Origin: Alisma plantago-aquatica
Lineage: Eukaryota; Streptophyta; Magnoliopsida; Alismatales; Alismataceae
Length of the DNA stretch: 64,000 bases
NCBI GenBank assembly: GCA_963693085.1
Contig: OY856411.1
Coordinates: 114,382,767 to 114,446,766 of the forward strand
Direction of reading: 5' to 3'
Made by a program: the position numbers and the translations under genes. The stretch's first letter is position 1, and the number at the start of each line of letters is the position of its first letter. Below, in pieces: positions 1-12,499 of this stretch. The notes beneath the pieces were generated by a model. The model ran no database searches. It saw only the letters and a list, made by a program, of their open reading frames with translations, and had not been told where the DNA came from.

Positions 1-380
1 CTATGTATTGTTATGTATACTCTTGTGTGTTGTGATGTGTACTATTATCTATATTTCTATGTATATCTTTATGTGTACTCTTGTGTAGTACTGTGTGTAT
101 TGTATGTACTATTATGTGACTATTTGTGTGTACACTTGTGTACACATATTCTACTATATGTTTTGCTATGTGTATTATTATGTATACTATTGTGTATGAA
201 TGTGTACTGCTATGTGTATTGCTAAGTGTATGGTTACATGCACTGCTATATGTACTCTTGTGTACTATTATGTTTACTTTTACACACATTGCTATATGTA
301 CTATTGTGTACTTCTGTTTGCACTTTTATCTATATTTCTATGTATATCTTTATGTGTACTCTTGTGTACTACAATGTGCA
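1..380. repeat. TGTGTAC-rich minisatellite
   Basis: Degenerate tandem repeat built from variants of TGTGTACT, CTATGTGTA and CTCTTGTGTACTA, running from the window edge to about 380, where the sequence becomes non-repetitive. Reading frames across it on both strands encode only Cys/Tyr/Val/Leu or His/Thr/Ser runs, as expected of a short repeat and not of a gene. The same motif family reappears at 9712-9830 on the other side of the LTR element at 774-9418. Confidence 0.85.
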
Positions 381-768
381 CTTTTTGGTAGCCCAAGATC
401 TTCTACTCTGTTTGAATCTTTGTGTTATAACATTTTCTTAAGAGAACAACCTCTCTCCAAGAGTAAGGTAAACACATAGTCAAAGAGACATATGCAATGC
501 AGAAAAGAGGAAAGAAATATTAGCATAACAAGAACAACCATCAAGTATATAACAACTCCTAAGTCAGGCCTCCATAGAAGAAAAATAGGAAAGAAGTGTA
601 TCTTTTAGAAATAACATGGAGCATTAGAAACTAAGTGCTAAAGTGCAAACCAAGGACTCTGAAGAAGGTATGTGGAGACGATCTCAAGGCAGAGAAACAC
701 CTCTACAATAGACAAGGCCTCATCCCACACCCACAACCTTTAGGAGACAGATAGGGAAACCTGATACA
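381..768. other. unclassified AT-rich sequence
   Basis: Flank between the minisatellite and the first LTR element. I see no credible coding frame, no terminal repeats and no RNA gene. It ends in ACTAT (769-773), which is repeated after the element. Confidence 0.6.
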
Positions 769-1359
769 ACTATTGTAACACCCTCCCTAAGCACACACAT
801 GCACATAGAGGAAGCAACACTGAGTTATCCATAACTCATGCACTGAAGGGGGCATTACATAAAACTGGTATTCATAACAACAATATAATCAATCACACAA
901 ATTGAAAATAACAAACATTCTCATAATTGTTCTTACAAAGAGAACATAATGGATATCACATGGAAGACTAACTTAACATCTCGAGACATAGTCTCTACTC
1001 TAAAGTTCTAAACATTTGAAACATATAACTGAGTCAAAAAACCTAAGGATCGTCTTATAGTTGGCAGCCCATCAGATTGAGTCTTGCTCTATCCTTGTAC
1101 TTGATTCTCTAGGATCTAGTCTACTCCTGCTCTCACCTATGGACATCTCATCCCCAACCATGCATTGGAAAAATGGTTGTTAGCATAAGTGGCATGAGTA
1201 TTCTAGTATGTGAATTACTTAAATAATAAGACACTACAAAATATTCTTGAACATTATAAACATGTAACTAACATTAAACTCTGTATAAAAACTGAAACAT
1301 AAATAACTCTTCTTTCTTTAGCTTAGCTCTTTATTTTTACTTATCTTACTGTAGAGACC

Positions 1360-1750
1360 TGTACTCTGGTACCTGGGTATCATGACCTGCACAAAGGTGC
1401 CTGGTCACATAACCTACACTCTGGGCCTGGGTTATGTATCTGAATCGACATGCACTCTGGTGCTTGGGCCTCATGGCTTGCACAAATGGACTGAGTCATG
1501 GTCTCTTATCTTAATCTCTTTTATCATATTTATGAAGGACATTATGCACATGATCGAAATTAAGGTATCTTTTATTTACAACTTTTATCTGATTGGGGCC
1601 ACCATTATACAATAAGTTCCCCTATGTTGACACTGAAGTGTCCTCTATGGTGCAATGCACCCTCTATTGGCACTACATGCCCTCAATTAACACTGAAGTA
1701 TCCTCTATGGTGCAACACACCCTCTATTGGCACAATGTTCCCTCTAAAAT
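1360..1750. repeat. short tandem repeats inside the LTR
   Basis: Two kinds of imperfect tandem repeat. Around 1360-1490 variants of CACTCTGG(T/G)CCTGGG and GCACAAAGGTGC alternate. Around 1625-1745 a unit of about 60 bp, containing CCTCTATGGTGCAA and CACCCTCTATTGGCAC, is present twice. The same repeats occur in the partner LTR at 6160-6290 and 6415-6545. Confidence 0.7.
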
Positions 1751-3179
1751 GGAGTAAGAACTCCTATGAATTGGCAACAAATGCCTCTAAATCATCCCGA
1801 GACTCTCTAAACGAGGACTTATCATATAATGAATTATGAAAGGTTCTGATTTTAATTGTCTTCAGTCTAAGCTTACTAAATTCTAAATCTGAACTTATCT
1901 AAAACTGAATACCGAGTACTGACATGTACTGAACTCTGAATTTAAATCTCTTCTCGTAAAATCTAAATTGAATCTACATTTGAATATGAATAATCTCAGT
2001 TACAAAATTGAGATTGGGTCTAAAACCCTTATCATGAATCTTTATCAAATATATGGCTACCCACATATTAAGTAGTCTATATCTGAATCTTATCTTGAAA
2101 TCTAAAGCATACATATTAATGCACTTACATCATAAATCTTAAATAATTCTAATCTCATATTCTTATCATGACTCAAATCATGAATCTTAATAAAATCTTA
2201 TCTTGGAACTTTATCATGACATAGTACATTGTAATCTTATAACATTAACATAAAATGAATTCTCAATACATCCTGATCTTAATAGAGTGTTTATCTTGAA
2301 AAGTTAATCCTATCTTAATATGTTCAAAAAGTTATATTCTTACATCATGCTTAACTCTAAAATATGAATCATTCTAAAAAATTAAATAACTTCTTAGTTA
2401 TCATATCTCTATCTATATAAGCAATCTTAATAACATATTTCTACTTGAAATCTTACTTACATGGCTATATCACATCATCATGGAAGTATGACAATCTTAG
2501 TTTCATATGTTATCTTGTAGTATTGTTTGTTAATATGAATGATTAATAAGAAATATTATATGAACATGATCCTCTAATTTTTCTCATGAACACTTGGTTC
2601 ATGAATCCTAATCATTTGAAGGAATCTCAATAACATATATCCACTTGAGATATTGAGTATATGAGAGAACACCATCACGACAGTGTGAAAACTTTAATTG
2701 CATATCTTACTAAAGATCTTAGAATATTAGAACATGTAAATCATAATGCCTTATATGAGAACAAGTAAAGGTATCGAGCTTATTTAAATGAGTACTCATG
2801 GGCATGAACCACTTACCTCTCTTAAAGAAAGCTCGATTTCCCTTCTTAGGTTGAACAGACTCTAATCACATTTTTGGGATTGATGAACCCTAATTACCTT
2901 GTTTATTGAGTAATCAATCATTAATAACTATACTCATTGTAGTTTCTGGAGTTTCATGATTTCTATCTAGAATATGGAAATTTGGAGTCAAAATAGGTTT
3001 TGAATCCTAGTTCATCATCTAGATCTCAAAAAATTGAACAAAATACATATATTACTTGACTCCATCTGACATACCAATTAATTGCTATGGTTTATGCAAC
3101 ATGGAAACATTATGTGAATAATTTGAACACTAATTACCTCATGTGGATTCTAAATGGGTTGGAGACATGATCCACCTTA

Positions 3180-4020
3180 GACGGAATCTGCTTAACCCGC
3201 ACCCTCCCCCTTCATCCCTGATGTTCACTATAGGGCGCTGTGCCCTGTGTTTTCTCTATAAAATAGAGCAACTCCTTGGGGCATTTCCACCTGATCGGTC
3301 ATGGTGGTTCAAGGCATCTCAACCCAAAAAGGACCTTTTCAACGCTCTCAAATTGAATCCTCACCCATGAGACCTCCCTACACCTGTTGGGTCTCAAGCA
3401 ATGTGTACTTCTTGAGTGTGCAACACTGCTGAGCCCTGGCGGGGGTTCCTTTCAGCCATCTTGTAGATATGACACATGAGCCTAGGGAACCTGCTATGTT
3501 AACGACCCCTCTGATCTGTGGTGAATGTAGTGCCCCTTTGGCTGGGTTCTTTGGAGACCCAAAGCTCTACCATGAAGTCACTTCCATAGGATGAATTTGA
3601 CGAACATCGCATGTCCACCCCGTCCCCCATCAGCGTCGTCATCACTATGGATGTAGATCTTCTTCTCCACACTTCCTACGATCAAAGAAGTGTCAAAGTA
3701 GTGGTCCCTATAAATCTATGGACATTGTCCCAGGCTTCTCAGGGATCAACCCCTGTTCCTTCTATGGAAAAGTCCCCAATCACTGTGTCTTGGAAGAAAA
3801 GAATGACTATTGGGTGTTTCCCTTCCCAAAAAGCATAGGGTTCATATCATGGTTTATATAGTGGCTGCTTTTCCTAGTTCTATGAGAGTCCTAGCTTCCA
3901 AAAATATCAACTGGATCACGAGAAAAGTGGAGGTGATCAGAGTTGAGAACTTGGTTTCTAATTCAAATTTAGGCTCTTGGGAGGTCGGAGGCGAGGCTCT
4001 GTCCCTCAGATTGCCATCTA
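3180..4020. other. GC-richer block inside the LTR
   Basis: A block of visibly higher GC within an AT-rich LTR, conserved in the partner LTR at about 7870-8740. Short frames on both strands are interrupted and differ between the copies, so it is probably regulatory or transcribed non-coding LTR sequence. Function unknown. Confidence 0.4.
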
Positions 4021-4723
4021 ATTGCTATGGTGGATCAGTGTAAATAGAAAAGGGAAGAAAACTTTGTGAGATAAAATATGTGACATATACATTGGAATTA
4101 TCTAAACCAATTAGGTTGCAAATTGATAAATTACGTGTATAGTTAGGTCAATAATGGTGAAATGATCCCTTTTCTTCCTAAATTTAGTTAGGATAGTTAT
4201 GGTTATATGTGCCCAACCAAAATTTGACGTGTGGTTGTTATTATCCCAAGATAACTATCATTGCCTTAGGTTCTCAATTTGATTACAAAAATGTAACTAA
4301 TTAATGTTCTATAAACTTCCACTAAACTATAATAGATAAGGAAATCTCATCTTTTCTTTTTCAAATTTTCTAAATATAGAAAATCTTCCCATTATACTCA
4401 ACCCTTCAAAGATTAAAATCAAATAAGCTTGTATATTTTTTATATCATAGAACTATTTTTATTAATTATCTTCAATTTTCCAAATTATTTTCAATCATAT
4501 TAAATGGTAATTTATTTGAAATCTCTTATAAATTGAGATAATGTCTAATCATACCAAAGTAAGTGTAAACAATCTCAAAACCTCAAATTTTAATATTATG
4601 AACCCTACTTTGTGTAAATATGCATAAAATACCCTCATTTTTTTAATTTTTCTTTAAAGTATGCATTTTAAACAAAATTTAATTCAAAATCCGTGTTATA
4701 ATATTTTTTTCTCGAATGTTACA

Positions 4724-4737
4724 ATTCTACCCACCTT
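4724..4737 (-). other. polypurine tract
   Basis: On the minus strand the sequence reads AAGGTGGGTAGAAT directly against TGTAACA of the left-hand LTR. This is the expected position for second-strand priming and it fixes the orientation of the element. Confidence 0.75.
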
Positions 4738-5556
4738 AAATGAATTCCATCCTTGAAATTTGATTAGTCTACCCACCTCTAGGTTTCACATATTTTATGT
4801 ACACTAGTTGTCCAATATTTCCTTAATAACTCATTTTCCTACTCATGGTGTGAAATTTGCATGGATATCATTATCAGGAAAACATGCTCACATACTACTA
4901 ATAGATCTAGAAATCTAAATCATACCTTCATTGTCTATCATGGAAAAGACTCTAGCTTGTATCTTCTCTGTGGCTGGCTGGTTCACTTAAAACCCACTAC
5001 CTTATCTATGCCAAAATATCTATCCTTCATATACATGCTTGGTCTTACTATGTGTATGATTAGGTTTAGGTGACTATATGTCTCAAACTTTTAATGTCAA
5101 CTCCTTTATTTGTCACCTTTGGATACATGCTGGCTGGTCTTATATTCAGAGGTGACACATCTAATCACACTTATCTTGGCACTTCCTTGTGCACATGTCC
5201 CATACCACATGCACTCAAAAGGATAAGACAAGCATGATTATGCACATAACATTCTCTCTACAAAACCCCATAAGCTTGTGTACCATACCACAAACATGCA
5301 GGAAAAAAGAGAGAGAATGCTATATACAACTATAGTGTTAACATAAAAAGTGTAAAACATCTAGGAACATAACCCTAATCCTTATCTAAATTTTTTTCTC
5401 CTATCTAAAGCTCTACTTCAATCTCTAATATCTTTCACTTACTTCTTCTATATATAGGTATACTATTTTTCTTTTGAATCTATGCTCTACTCTCAGCTTC
5501 TTATAGGGTGATCTTAAGTAAGAACATGAGAATTCATCTAGTAGCCAACTATAATG

Positions 5557-5570
5557 TTGCTCTTCTACCA
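5557..5570 (-). other. primer-binding site (tRNA-iMet-like, degenerate)
   Basis: Minus-strand TGGTAGAAGAGCAA lies 3 nt inside the right-hand LTR and matches the plant initiator-Met primer site TGGTATCAGAGCCA at 11 of 14 positions. Together with the polypurine tract it supports minus orientation. Confidence 0.65.
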
Positions 5571-5573
5571 TAT

Positions 5574-8500
5574 TGTAACACTCTCCCTAAGAACACACAT
5601 GCACATAGAGGAAGCAACACTGAGTTATCCATAACTCATGCACTCAAGGGGGCATTACATAAAACTGGCATTCATAACAACAATACAATCAATCACACAA
5701 ATTGAAAATAACAAATATTCTCATAATTGTTCTTACAAAAGGAACATAATGGATATCACATGGAAAACTAACTTAACATCTTGAGACATAGTCTCTACTC
5801 TAAAGTTCTAAACATTAAAACATATAGCTGAGTCTAAAAACCTGAGGATCATCTTATAGTTGGCACCCCAGCATATTGAGTCTTGCTCTATCCTTGTGCG
5901 CTATTCTCTGGGATCTAGTCTGCTCCTTCTCTCACCTATGGACATCTCATCCCCAACCATGCATTGGAAAAATGGTTTTTAGCGTAAGTGGCATGAGTAT
6001 TATAGTATATGAATTACTTAAATAATAAGACACTACAAAATATTCTTAAACATTATAAACATGTAACTAACATTAAAATCTGTATAAAAACTGGAACAAA
6101 AATAAGACTTCTTTCTTTAGCTTAGCTCTTTCTTTTTACTTATCTTACTCTAGAGACCTATACTCTGGTACTTGGGTCTCATGACCTACACAAAGGTGCC
6201 TAGTCACATAACCTGCACTCTGGGCCTGGGTTACGTATCTAAATCGGCTTGCACTCTGGTGCTTGGGCCACATGCCTTGCACAAAGGAACACATTCATGT
6301 TCTCTTATCTTAATCTCTTTTATCATATTTATGAAAGAGATTATGCACATGCTCTAAATTAAGGTATCTTTTATTTACAACTTTTATCTGATTGTGGACA
6401 CCATTATACAATAAGTCCTCCTCTGTTGACACTGAAGTGTCCTCTATGGTGCAATGCACCCTCTATTGGCACTATGTACCCTCTGTTGACATTGAAGTGT
6501 CCTCTATGGTGCAACACACCCTCTGTTGGCATAACATTCCCTCTGATTTTAATTGTCTTAAGTCTAAGATTACTAAATTCTAAGTATGAACTTATCTGAA
6601 ACTTAATACTGAGTACTGACTTGTACTAAACTCTGAATCTAAATCTCTACTCATAAAATCTGAACTGAATCTACATTTGAATATGAATAATCTGAGTTAC
6701 AAAACTGAGATTGGGTCTAAAACCCTTATCATGAATCTTTATCAAATATATGGCTACCCACATATTGAGTAGTCTATATCTGAATCTAAATCTGAATCTT
6801 ATCTTGAAATCTAAAGCATACATATTAATGCACTTACATCATAAATCTTAAAGCATTCTAATCTCATATTCTTATCATGACTCAAATCATGAATCTTAAT
6901 AAAATCTTTTCTTCGAACTTTGTCAAGACACAATACATTATAATCTTATAAAATTAACATGAAATGAATTCTCAATACATCCTGATCTTAATAGAGTGTT
7001 TATCTTGAAAAGTTTATCATGTCTTAATATGTTCAAAAACTTATATTCTTACATTGTGCTTAACTCTAAAATATGAATCATTCTAAGAAATTAAATAACT
7101 TCTTAGTTATCATATCTCTATCTATATAAGAAATCTTAATAGCATATTTCTACTTGAAATCTTACTTACATGGCTATATCACATCATCATGGAAGTATGA
7201 CAATCTTAGTTTCATATTTTATCTTGTAGTATTTTTTGTTAATATGAATGATTAATAAGAAATCTTATATGAACATGATCCTCTAATTTTTCTCATGAAC
7301 ACTTGGTTCATGAATCCTAATCATTCGAAGGAATCTTAATAACATATCTTCACCTGAGATATTGAGTATATGAGAGAACACCATCACGATAATGTGAAAA
7401 CTTTAATTGCATATCTTACTTAAGATCTTAGAATATTAGAACATGTAAATCATAATGCCTTATATGATAACATGTAAAGGTACCGAGCTTATTTAAATGA
7501 ATACTCATGGGCATGAACCACTTACCTCTCTTAAAGAAAGCTCGATTGCACTTCTTAGATTAAACAAACTCTAATCACATTTTTGGGATTGATGAACCCT
7601 AATTACCCTGTTCATTGAGTAATCAATCATTAATAACTATACTCATTGTAGTTTCTAGGGTTTCATGTTTTATATCTAGAATATGGAAAATTGGAGTCAA
7701 AATAGGCTTTGAATCCTATTCCATCATCTATATCTCAAAAAATTGAACAAAATACATATATAACTTGACTCCATCCGACATACCAATTAATTGCTATGGT
7801 TTATGCAACATAGAAACATTATGTGAATAATTTCAACACTAATTACCTCATGTGGATGCTAAATAGGTTGGAGACAGGATCCACCTTGGGTGGAATCCGC
7901 TTGACCCGCACCCCTCCCCCTTCATCCCCGATGTTCGCTATAGGGTGCTGCACCCTCTGTTTTCTATGTAAAATAGAGCATCTCCTTGGGGTGTTTCCAC
8001 CTGATCAATCGTGGTGGTTCAAGGTGTCTCATCCCAAAAAGGACTTTCTCGACACTCTCAAAATGAATCCTGACCCACGAGTCCTCCCTGTACCTGCTGG
8101 GTCTCAAGCAATGTGTACTGCTTGAGCGTGCGACACTGCTGAGCGAGGGGGGTTCCTTTCGGCCATCTTGTATATACGACACATGAGCCCAGGGAACCTG
8201 CTATGTGAACGACCCCTCTGATCTGTGGTGAATGTAGTGCCCCTTTCGGTGGGTTCTTTAGAGACCCAAAGCTCTACCATGAAGTTGCTTCTGTGGATTG
8301 AGTTTGACGAAGATCACATGTCCACCCCTGTCCCCCATCAACATTGTCATTACTGTGGATGTGGATCTTATTCTCCACACTTCCTCCGATTAAAGTAGTG
8401 TCAAAGTAGTGGTCCCTATAAATCTATGGACATTGTCCCAGGCTTCTCAGGGATCCGCCCTTGTTCCTTCTATGGACAAGTCCCCAGTTACTGTGTCTTG

Positions 8501-9418
8501 GAAGAAAAGAATGACTATTGGGCATTTCCCTTCCCAAAAAGCATATGGTTCATATCATGCTTTATATAGAGTGGCTGCTTTCCTAGTTCTATGAGAGTCC
8601 TAGCTTCCAAAAATATCAACTGGATCACTAGAAAATTGGAGGTGATTAGAGTTGAGAACTTGGTTTCTTATTCCTATTCAGGCTCTTGGGAGGCCGGAGG
8701 CGAGGCTCTGTCCCTCAGATTGCCAGCTAATTTCTATGGTGGATCGGAGTAAATAGAAAAGGCAAGGAAACTTTGCAAGGTAAAATATGTGACATATACA
8801 TTGGAATTATCTAAAACAATTTGGTTGCAAATTGATAAATTACGTGTATAGTTAGGTCAATAATGGTGAAATGTTCCTTTTTCTTCCTAAATTTAGTTAG
8901 GATAGTTATGGTTATCTATGCCCAACCAAAATTTGACGTTTGGTTATTATTGTCCCTAGATAACTATCATTGCCTTAGGTTCTCGATTTGATTAGAAACA
9001 TGTAACTAATTAATGTTATTTACACTTCAATTAAACTATAATAGAAAGGGGAATCTCATCTTTTCTGAATATAGAAAATCTTCCTATTATACTCAACCCT
9101 TCAAAGATTAAAGACAAATAAGCGTGTATATTTTTGATATCATAGAACTATTTTTATTAATTATCTTCAATTTTCCAAATTATTTTCTATCATATTTAGT
9201 GGTAATTTATTTTAAATCTCTTATAAATCAAGATAATGTTTAATCATACCAAAGTAAGTGAAAACAATCTCAAAACCTCAAATTTTAATAATATGAACCC
9301 TACTTTGTGTAAATATGAATAAAATACCCTTATTTCTTTAATTTTTCTTTGAAGTATGCATATTAAACAAAATTTAATTCAAGATCCTTGTTATAATATT
9401 TTTTTCTGGGATGTTACA
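5574..9418 (-). repeat. right LTR (5' LTR of the minus-strand element)
   Basis: 3845-bp partner of 774-4723, TGTAACACT...GATGTTACA, followed by the target duplication ACTAT. It is shorter mainly through one deletion of about 104 bp near 6545. Confidence 0.9.
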
Positions 9419-9423
9419 ACTAT

Positions 9424-9711
9424 TTTCTCAATGCTATTCCATAGTTTTCTCATAGACATCTCTCTACTTTCATGGACTTTGGAATTGTGATTTCTCCAAA
9501 GAAAGTAGATTATATATATGCATGTCAATTGAAATTTTCTACCAATAAAGGAAATAAAATCCCTATGAGAACTAGGAGTCAGTACCTAGGAAAACCTTAT
9601 TTTATCCCGGATCTACTTCAAAAATTGACATTGGTAAAGAATGTGCTCTTCGATGTATTTACATAAGAATTAGGAAGCAGACTGAATACCAAAATAACGA
9701 TCCTAGTATAA
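9424..9711. other. unclassified flank
   Basis: Non-repetitive AT-rich stretch. A 64-codon frame (9472-9666, plus) is open but matches no family I recognise and has no supporting neighbours, so I do not call it a gene. Confidence 0.4.
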
Positions 9712-9830
9712 TTTTATCTATGTATATCTCTATGTCTACTCTTGTGTACCGATATGTGTATTTTTGTTTGTACTCTTATGTATTGCTGTGTGTACAAATG
9801 TCTGTATTCATTAATAATCATATGTATAGT
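9712..9830. repeat. TGTGTAC-type minisatellite, second patch
   Basis: Variants of CTATGTATATCTCTATGT, TACTCTTGTGTAC and TGTGTGTAC. This is the same motif family as at 1-380. Both patches flank the LTR element at 774-9418. Confidence 0.75.
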
Positions 9831-9936
9831 TGTGTGCCTATATATTATTTTGGTGCCTTTTGGACTTAGTTATATACATAAAGAGTAGTTGTTCTATATG
9901 TAGTGGCTCCTATTGCACTTTTTTATATGCTTAGAT

Positions 9937-10064
9937 AATAGTTTTATTGATTTAAAAAAGGTCTATGATCTAGTACCAAGGAAAGTGTTATCAAAGGTTT
10001 TGCATAAAAAGGGTGTTCCTATCCAATACATTGACCTAATTTAAAACATGTATGATGACTCAAC
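9937..10064 (+). pseudogene. RTE-type LINE reverse transcriptase, 5' fragment
   Basis: The plus frame beginning near 9940 reads FIDLKKVYDLVPRKVL and then HKKGVPIQYIDLI, a stop, and MYDD. This is the characteristic plant RTE-LINE reverse transcriptase segment (consensus style DLEKAYDxVPR...KKGVP..YI..IK.MYDG). The frame is cut exactly at TCAAC (10060-10064) and resumes after the second TCAAC at 34448. One in-frame stop is present and the upstream domains are missing, so this is a dead fragment. It is older than the copia element that split it. Confidence 0.85.
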
Positions 10065-11149
10065 TGGGTATGTATACCTAAAGAGACAATCATATGATGA
10101 TTGTAATAGGGAATTAGATACATGATTTGATGATGATAAAGATAATTTTGTCTATTATGTTTGTCTCAGTCATGAGATGATAACACATACATAGTAGATG
10201 TCTAAAGAATGATGTTACTCTATGACATATTTCTTCAGGTTGAAGACATGAACAATGAGATCATATGTATGATAATAATACATACATTCTTATATGTCCC
10301 TACTCAGATATTACATGTGGAAGTAAAATACACAAAAATAACACACAAGACTAGAGTGTGTGTTGGTTGATGACAAAATTTCATTAGTCATGATATGTGA
10401 TATCAAACCAAACACATAGGCACTTATTAGAGAACAATGTACCAGACAGACCCACCTTGAGAGTGATACATGAAGACCATAGAATGGTAGTCAGAATCAT
10501 ATCTCATAGTGATAGTGGTGATTGTGGTTCTTAGACCTGAAGTCACTACACTAATCACATGCCATTCATTGTACTTAGAGATCATCCAACATAACCTTGA
10601 ATAAGGTTTGCCATAACGGTGATGCTCAGGCACTCTGTGACACATGGGGACTGAGTGTGAGTGATGTGGATGGGATTGGTCCCTCCTACAGGAGTTTGAT
10701 ATTCATTTCACTTGGTAAGCGAGACTGAGAAATGTATGGCCAATACTCATATGATTCATTATGTGATATGTGAGCTCACATGCATTTTAAATAGTTTGCT
10801 CTAGTTCAAGTAACATGGACTAAACATTGAAGAGGATGATGCTTCCATGCCTCGAGTTCAATCTGGATCTCAGAGACAAAGGAATGATACAATAATAGTA
10901 ACATGATCTTATATTGTAGGTTGAAGTTGATCTCCAACTTTTCAAATTACTTGGGTAGAAATGATGTGTTTCTATATACCACTCATTGCTTGTGATGTCA
11001 TAAGTTAGTCATGGACATTCACTGCCAAAATAAACTAGGACCTATGGCATCACACACATAGGATACACTTGGAATAGGAGTTTATTCATGATTGATGTTT
11101 AACTTGATTACTAAAATGTTTAGGTATTCAATTTACACAACTGAGGTTA

Positions 11150-11560
11150 AAAATTGACTAACTGGACTGTGAACCAACTAGTTCAAGTGTTGAACCGATC
11201 AATTCAAGTGTCAGGTCAATTCAAACAACATTGGCTGAATATTACATGAAACAGGGCATGAACCGATCGGTTCACCTAGTGAACCAATTAGTTTAAGGTC
11301 TGAAACGATTGGTTCAAGTTGTGAACCACCCAGTTCAAGGTCTAAAATGACCATTTCAAGTTGTGAATCGCCCAGTTCAATGATCAGTTCGATTGGATCA
11401 AGGGTTTATGCTAACATCATGTTGTGCATTAATCAGATATTAAAAGCCAATATGTTTACAAATAAGAAACTTTCTAAACTAATCGGTTTAAGGCATGAAC
11501 TGACCTATTCACCCATGAACTGACCAGTTGGACAGTGCACCGACTGGTCAACCATTTGTA
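11150..11560. repeat. array of GAACC/GGTTC half-sites in the copia 5' LTR
   Basis: Repeated short motifs such as GAACCGATCGGTTCA, GAACCAATTAGTT and GATTGGTTCAAG, spaced a few tens of bases apart just upstream of the presumed TATA box. Many pairs form inverted repeats. The corresponding region of the 3' LTR (32965-33845) has the same design. Confidence 0.75.
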
Positions 11561-11633
11561 AGTTCTGAAAAATCCATAAAAGATGTCTCTTTGACTCCCA
11601 GATGGACTGGGAAACCCTGACCCTGGCTCACCA

Positions 11634-11640
11634 ATAAATA
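11634..11640 (+). promoter_or_regulatory. candidate TATA box of the copia 5' LTR
   Basis: ATAAATA followed by GAGGGGTACTGGGGGCTTCC. The aligned position in the 3' LTR reads TTTAAATAGAGGGG (33931 onward). Conservation in both LTRs just after the palindromic array fits a Pol II core promoter. Confidence 0.5.
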
Positions 11641-12499
11641 GAGGGGTACTGGGGGCTTCCCAAACACAACAATAAGCTCTAACAATTTTTGTCCTATCTG
11701 GTTGTGGTAACCAAGAGAGACTGAACAAATCCTACTTGTAAAAGGGAGGGACAACAAGGGAGAGACAAAAAGGAAGATCAATTCAATGTTAGAACCGTAA
11801 CACTTGAAGGGGGAAGTCCTTCCTGTTGGCTCTGTTAGCGCAACGTGGAGTTAGCAGTGGTCTTGTGGACTACTCTAAGGTGAGGAGGGTTTTGCCTACC
11901 GCTAGGAGGACACCGTCAACCACTATCGTGATACTAGACTAGGTGGTCGACTACAATAACCATCCAGGTGCAACTCGATGAGGTAGCATGCGGCAACAAG
12001 GGATAGTCATTGGACTTGATCTAGGTGCATGTATAGTCTTCCTTCCCTCTTTCCTAGATACATCCTTATTGACAAGATCTTTCTCATTAGGGAATCAAGC
12101 ATTAAATTTTTTGTTTCATCTTCCTTATTTTTTTAGATAATCGTTTCCATTATATTGATGCTAAAAAAGGTCAGACTCATGCAACCACAATGAGCCTATA
12201 TGCTTAAGGTTTGTTACATACCCATAATGGTAGTGCAAAATAAAAGACATCATAGATGATCTCCCATAGCATCTAGATGGTATAATCCCAAAATGGGTGG
12301 GGATCCCATAATATAAATCCCAATATATTAGATTGATAGATAAAAAGTAAATAGGCAATGGTTGGCTCAGATTTCACTGCCTCCCTCCATAGAGTGGATG
12401 ATCGGATGCTCATTCAGGCTAATGGGCATACCATTGTCAGATTCTTGGTAGAACTACTACTCTTTGTGAGCTCTCTCCCCTACGCAACCTACAAATCGT

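Larger units (their letters stand above)
774..4723 (-). repeat. left LTR (3' LTR of the minus-strand element)
   Basis: 3950-bp direct repeat, TGTAACACC...AATGTTACA. It aligns along its length with 5574-9418. It contains about 104 bp (about 1746-1849) that the other copy lacks. No reading frame is conserved between the two copies. Confidence 0.9.
4724..5573 (-). other. 850-bp internal domain, no coding capacity
   Basis: All sequence between the two LTRs. Only the primer-binding site and polypurine tract at its two ends are recognisable. Reading minus, the first bases inside the left-hand LTR look like the decayed extreme end of a chromovirus pol gene. There is no gag, protease, RT or integrase motif. 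Confidence 0.75.
774..9418 (-). mobile_element. Non-autonomous LTR retrotransposon (LARD-like, gypsy/Tekay-like ends)
   Basis: Complete element bounded by the perfect 5-bp target duplication ACTAT (769-773 and 9419-9423). Both long direct repeats begin TGTAACA and end TGTTACA. Orientation is minus. Reading leftward from the right-hand LTR, a tRNA-iMet-like primer site is seen (TGGTAGAAGAGCAA against TGGTATCAGAGCCA). A purine-rich tract AAGGTGGGTAGAAT sits directly against the left-hand LTR. The bases beside that tract resemble the 3' end of Tekay/Del chromovirus pol genes, so the element is inferred to be a deletion derivative of that group. No gag or pol domain remains in the 850-bp interior, so movement would need enzymes in trans. 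In a sampled stretch of about 180 bp the LTRs differ at roughly 8 sites, so this is not a very recent insertion. Confidence 0.9.

Noticed and set aside
10427..10645. Minus frame of 72 codons with a related frame at 32157-32561
   Set aside because: Both lie in the two copia LTRs at the same place and are interrupted differently; LTR sequence, not a gene.
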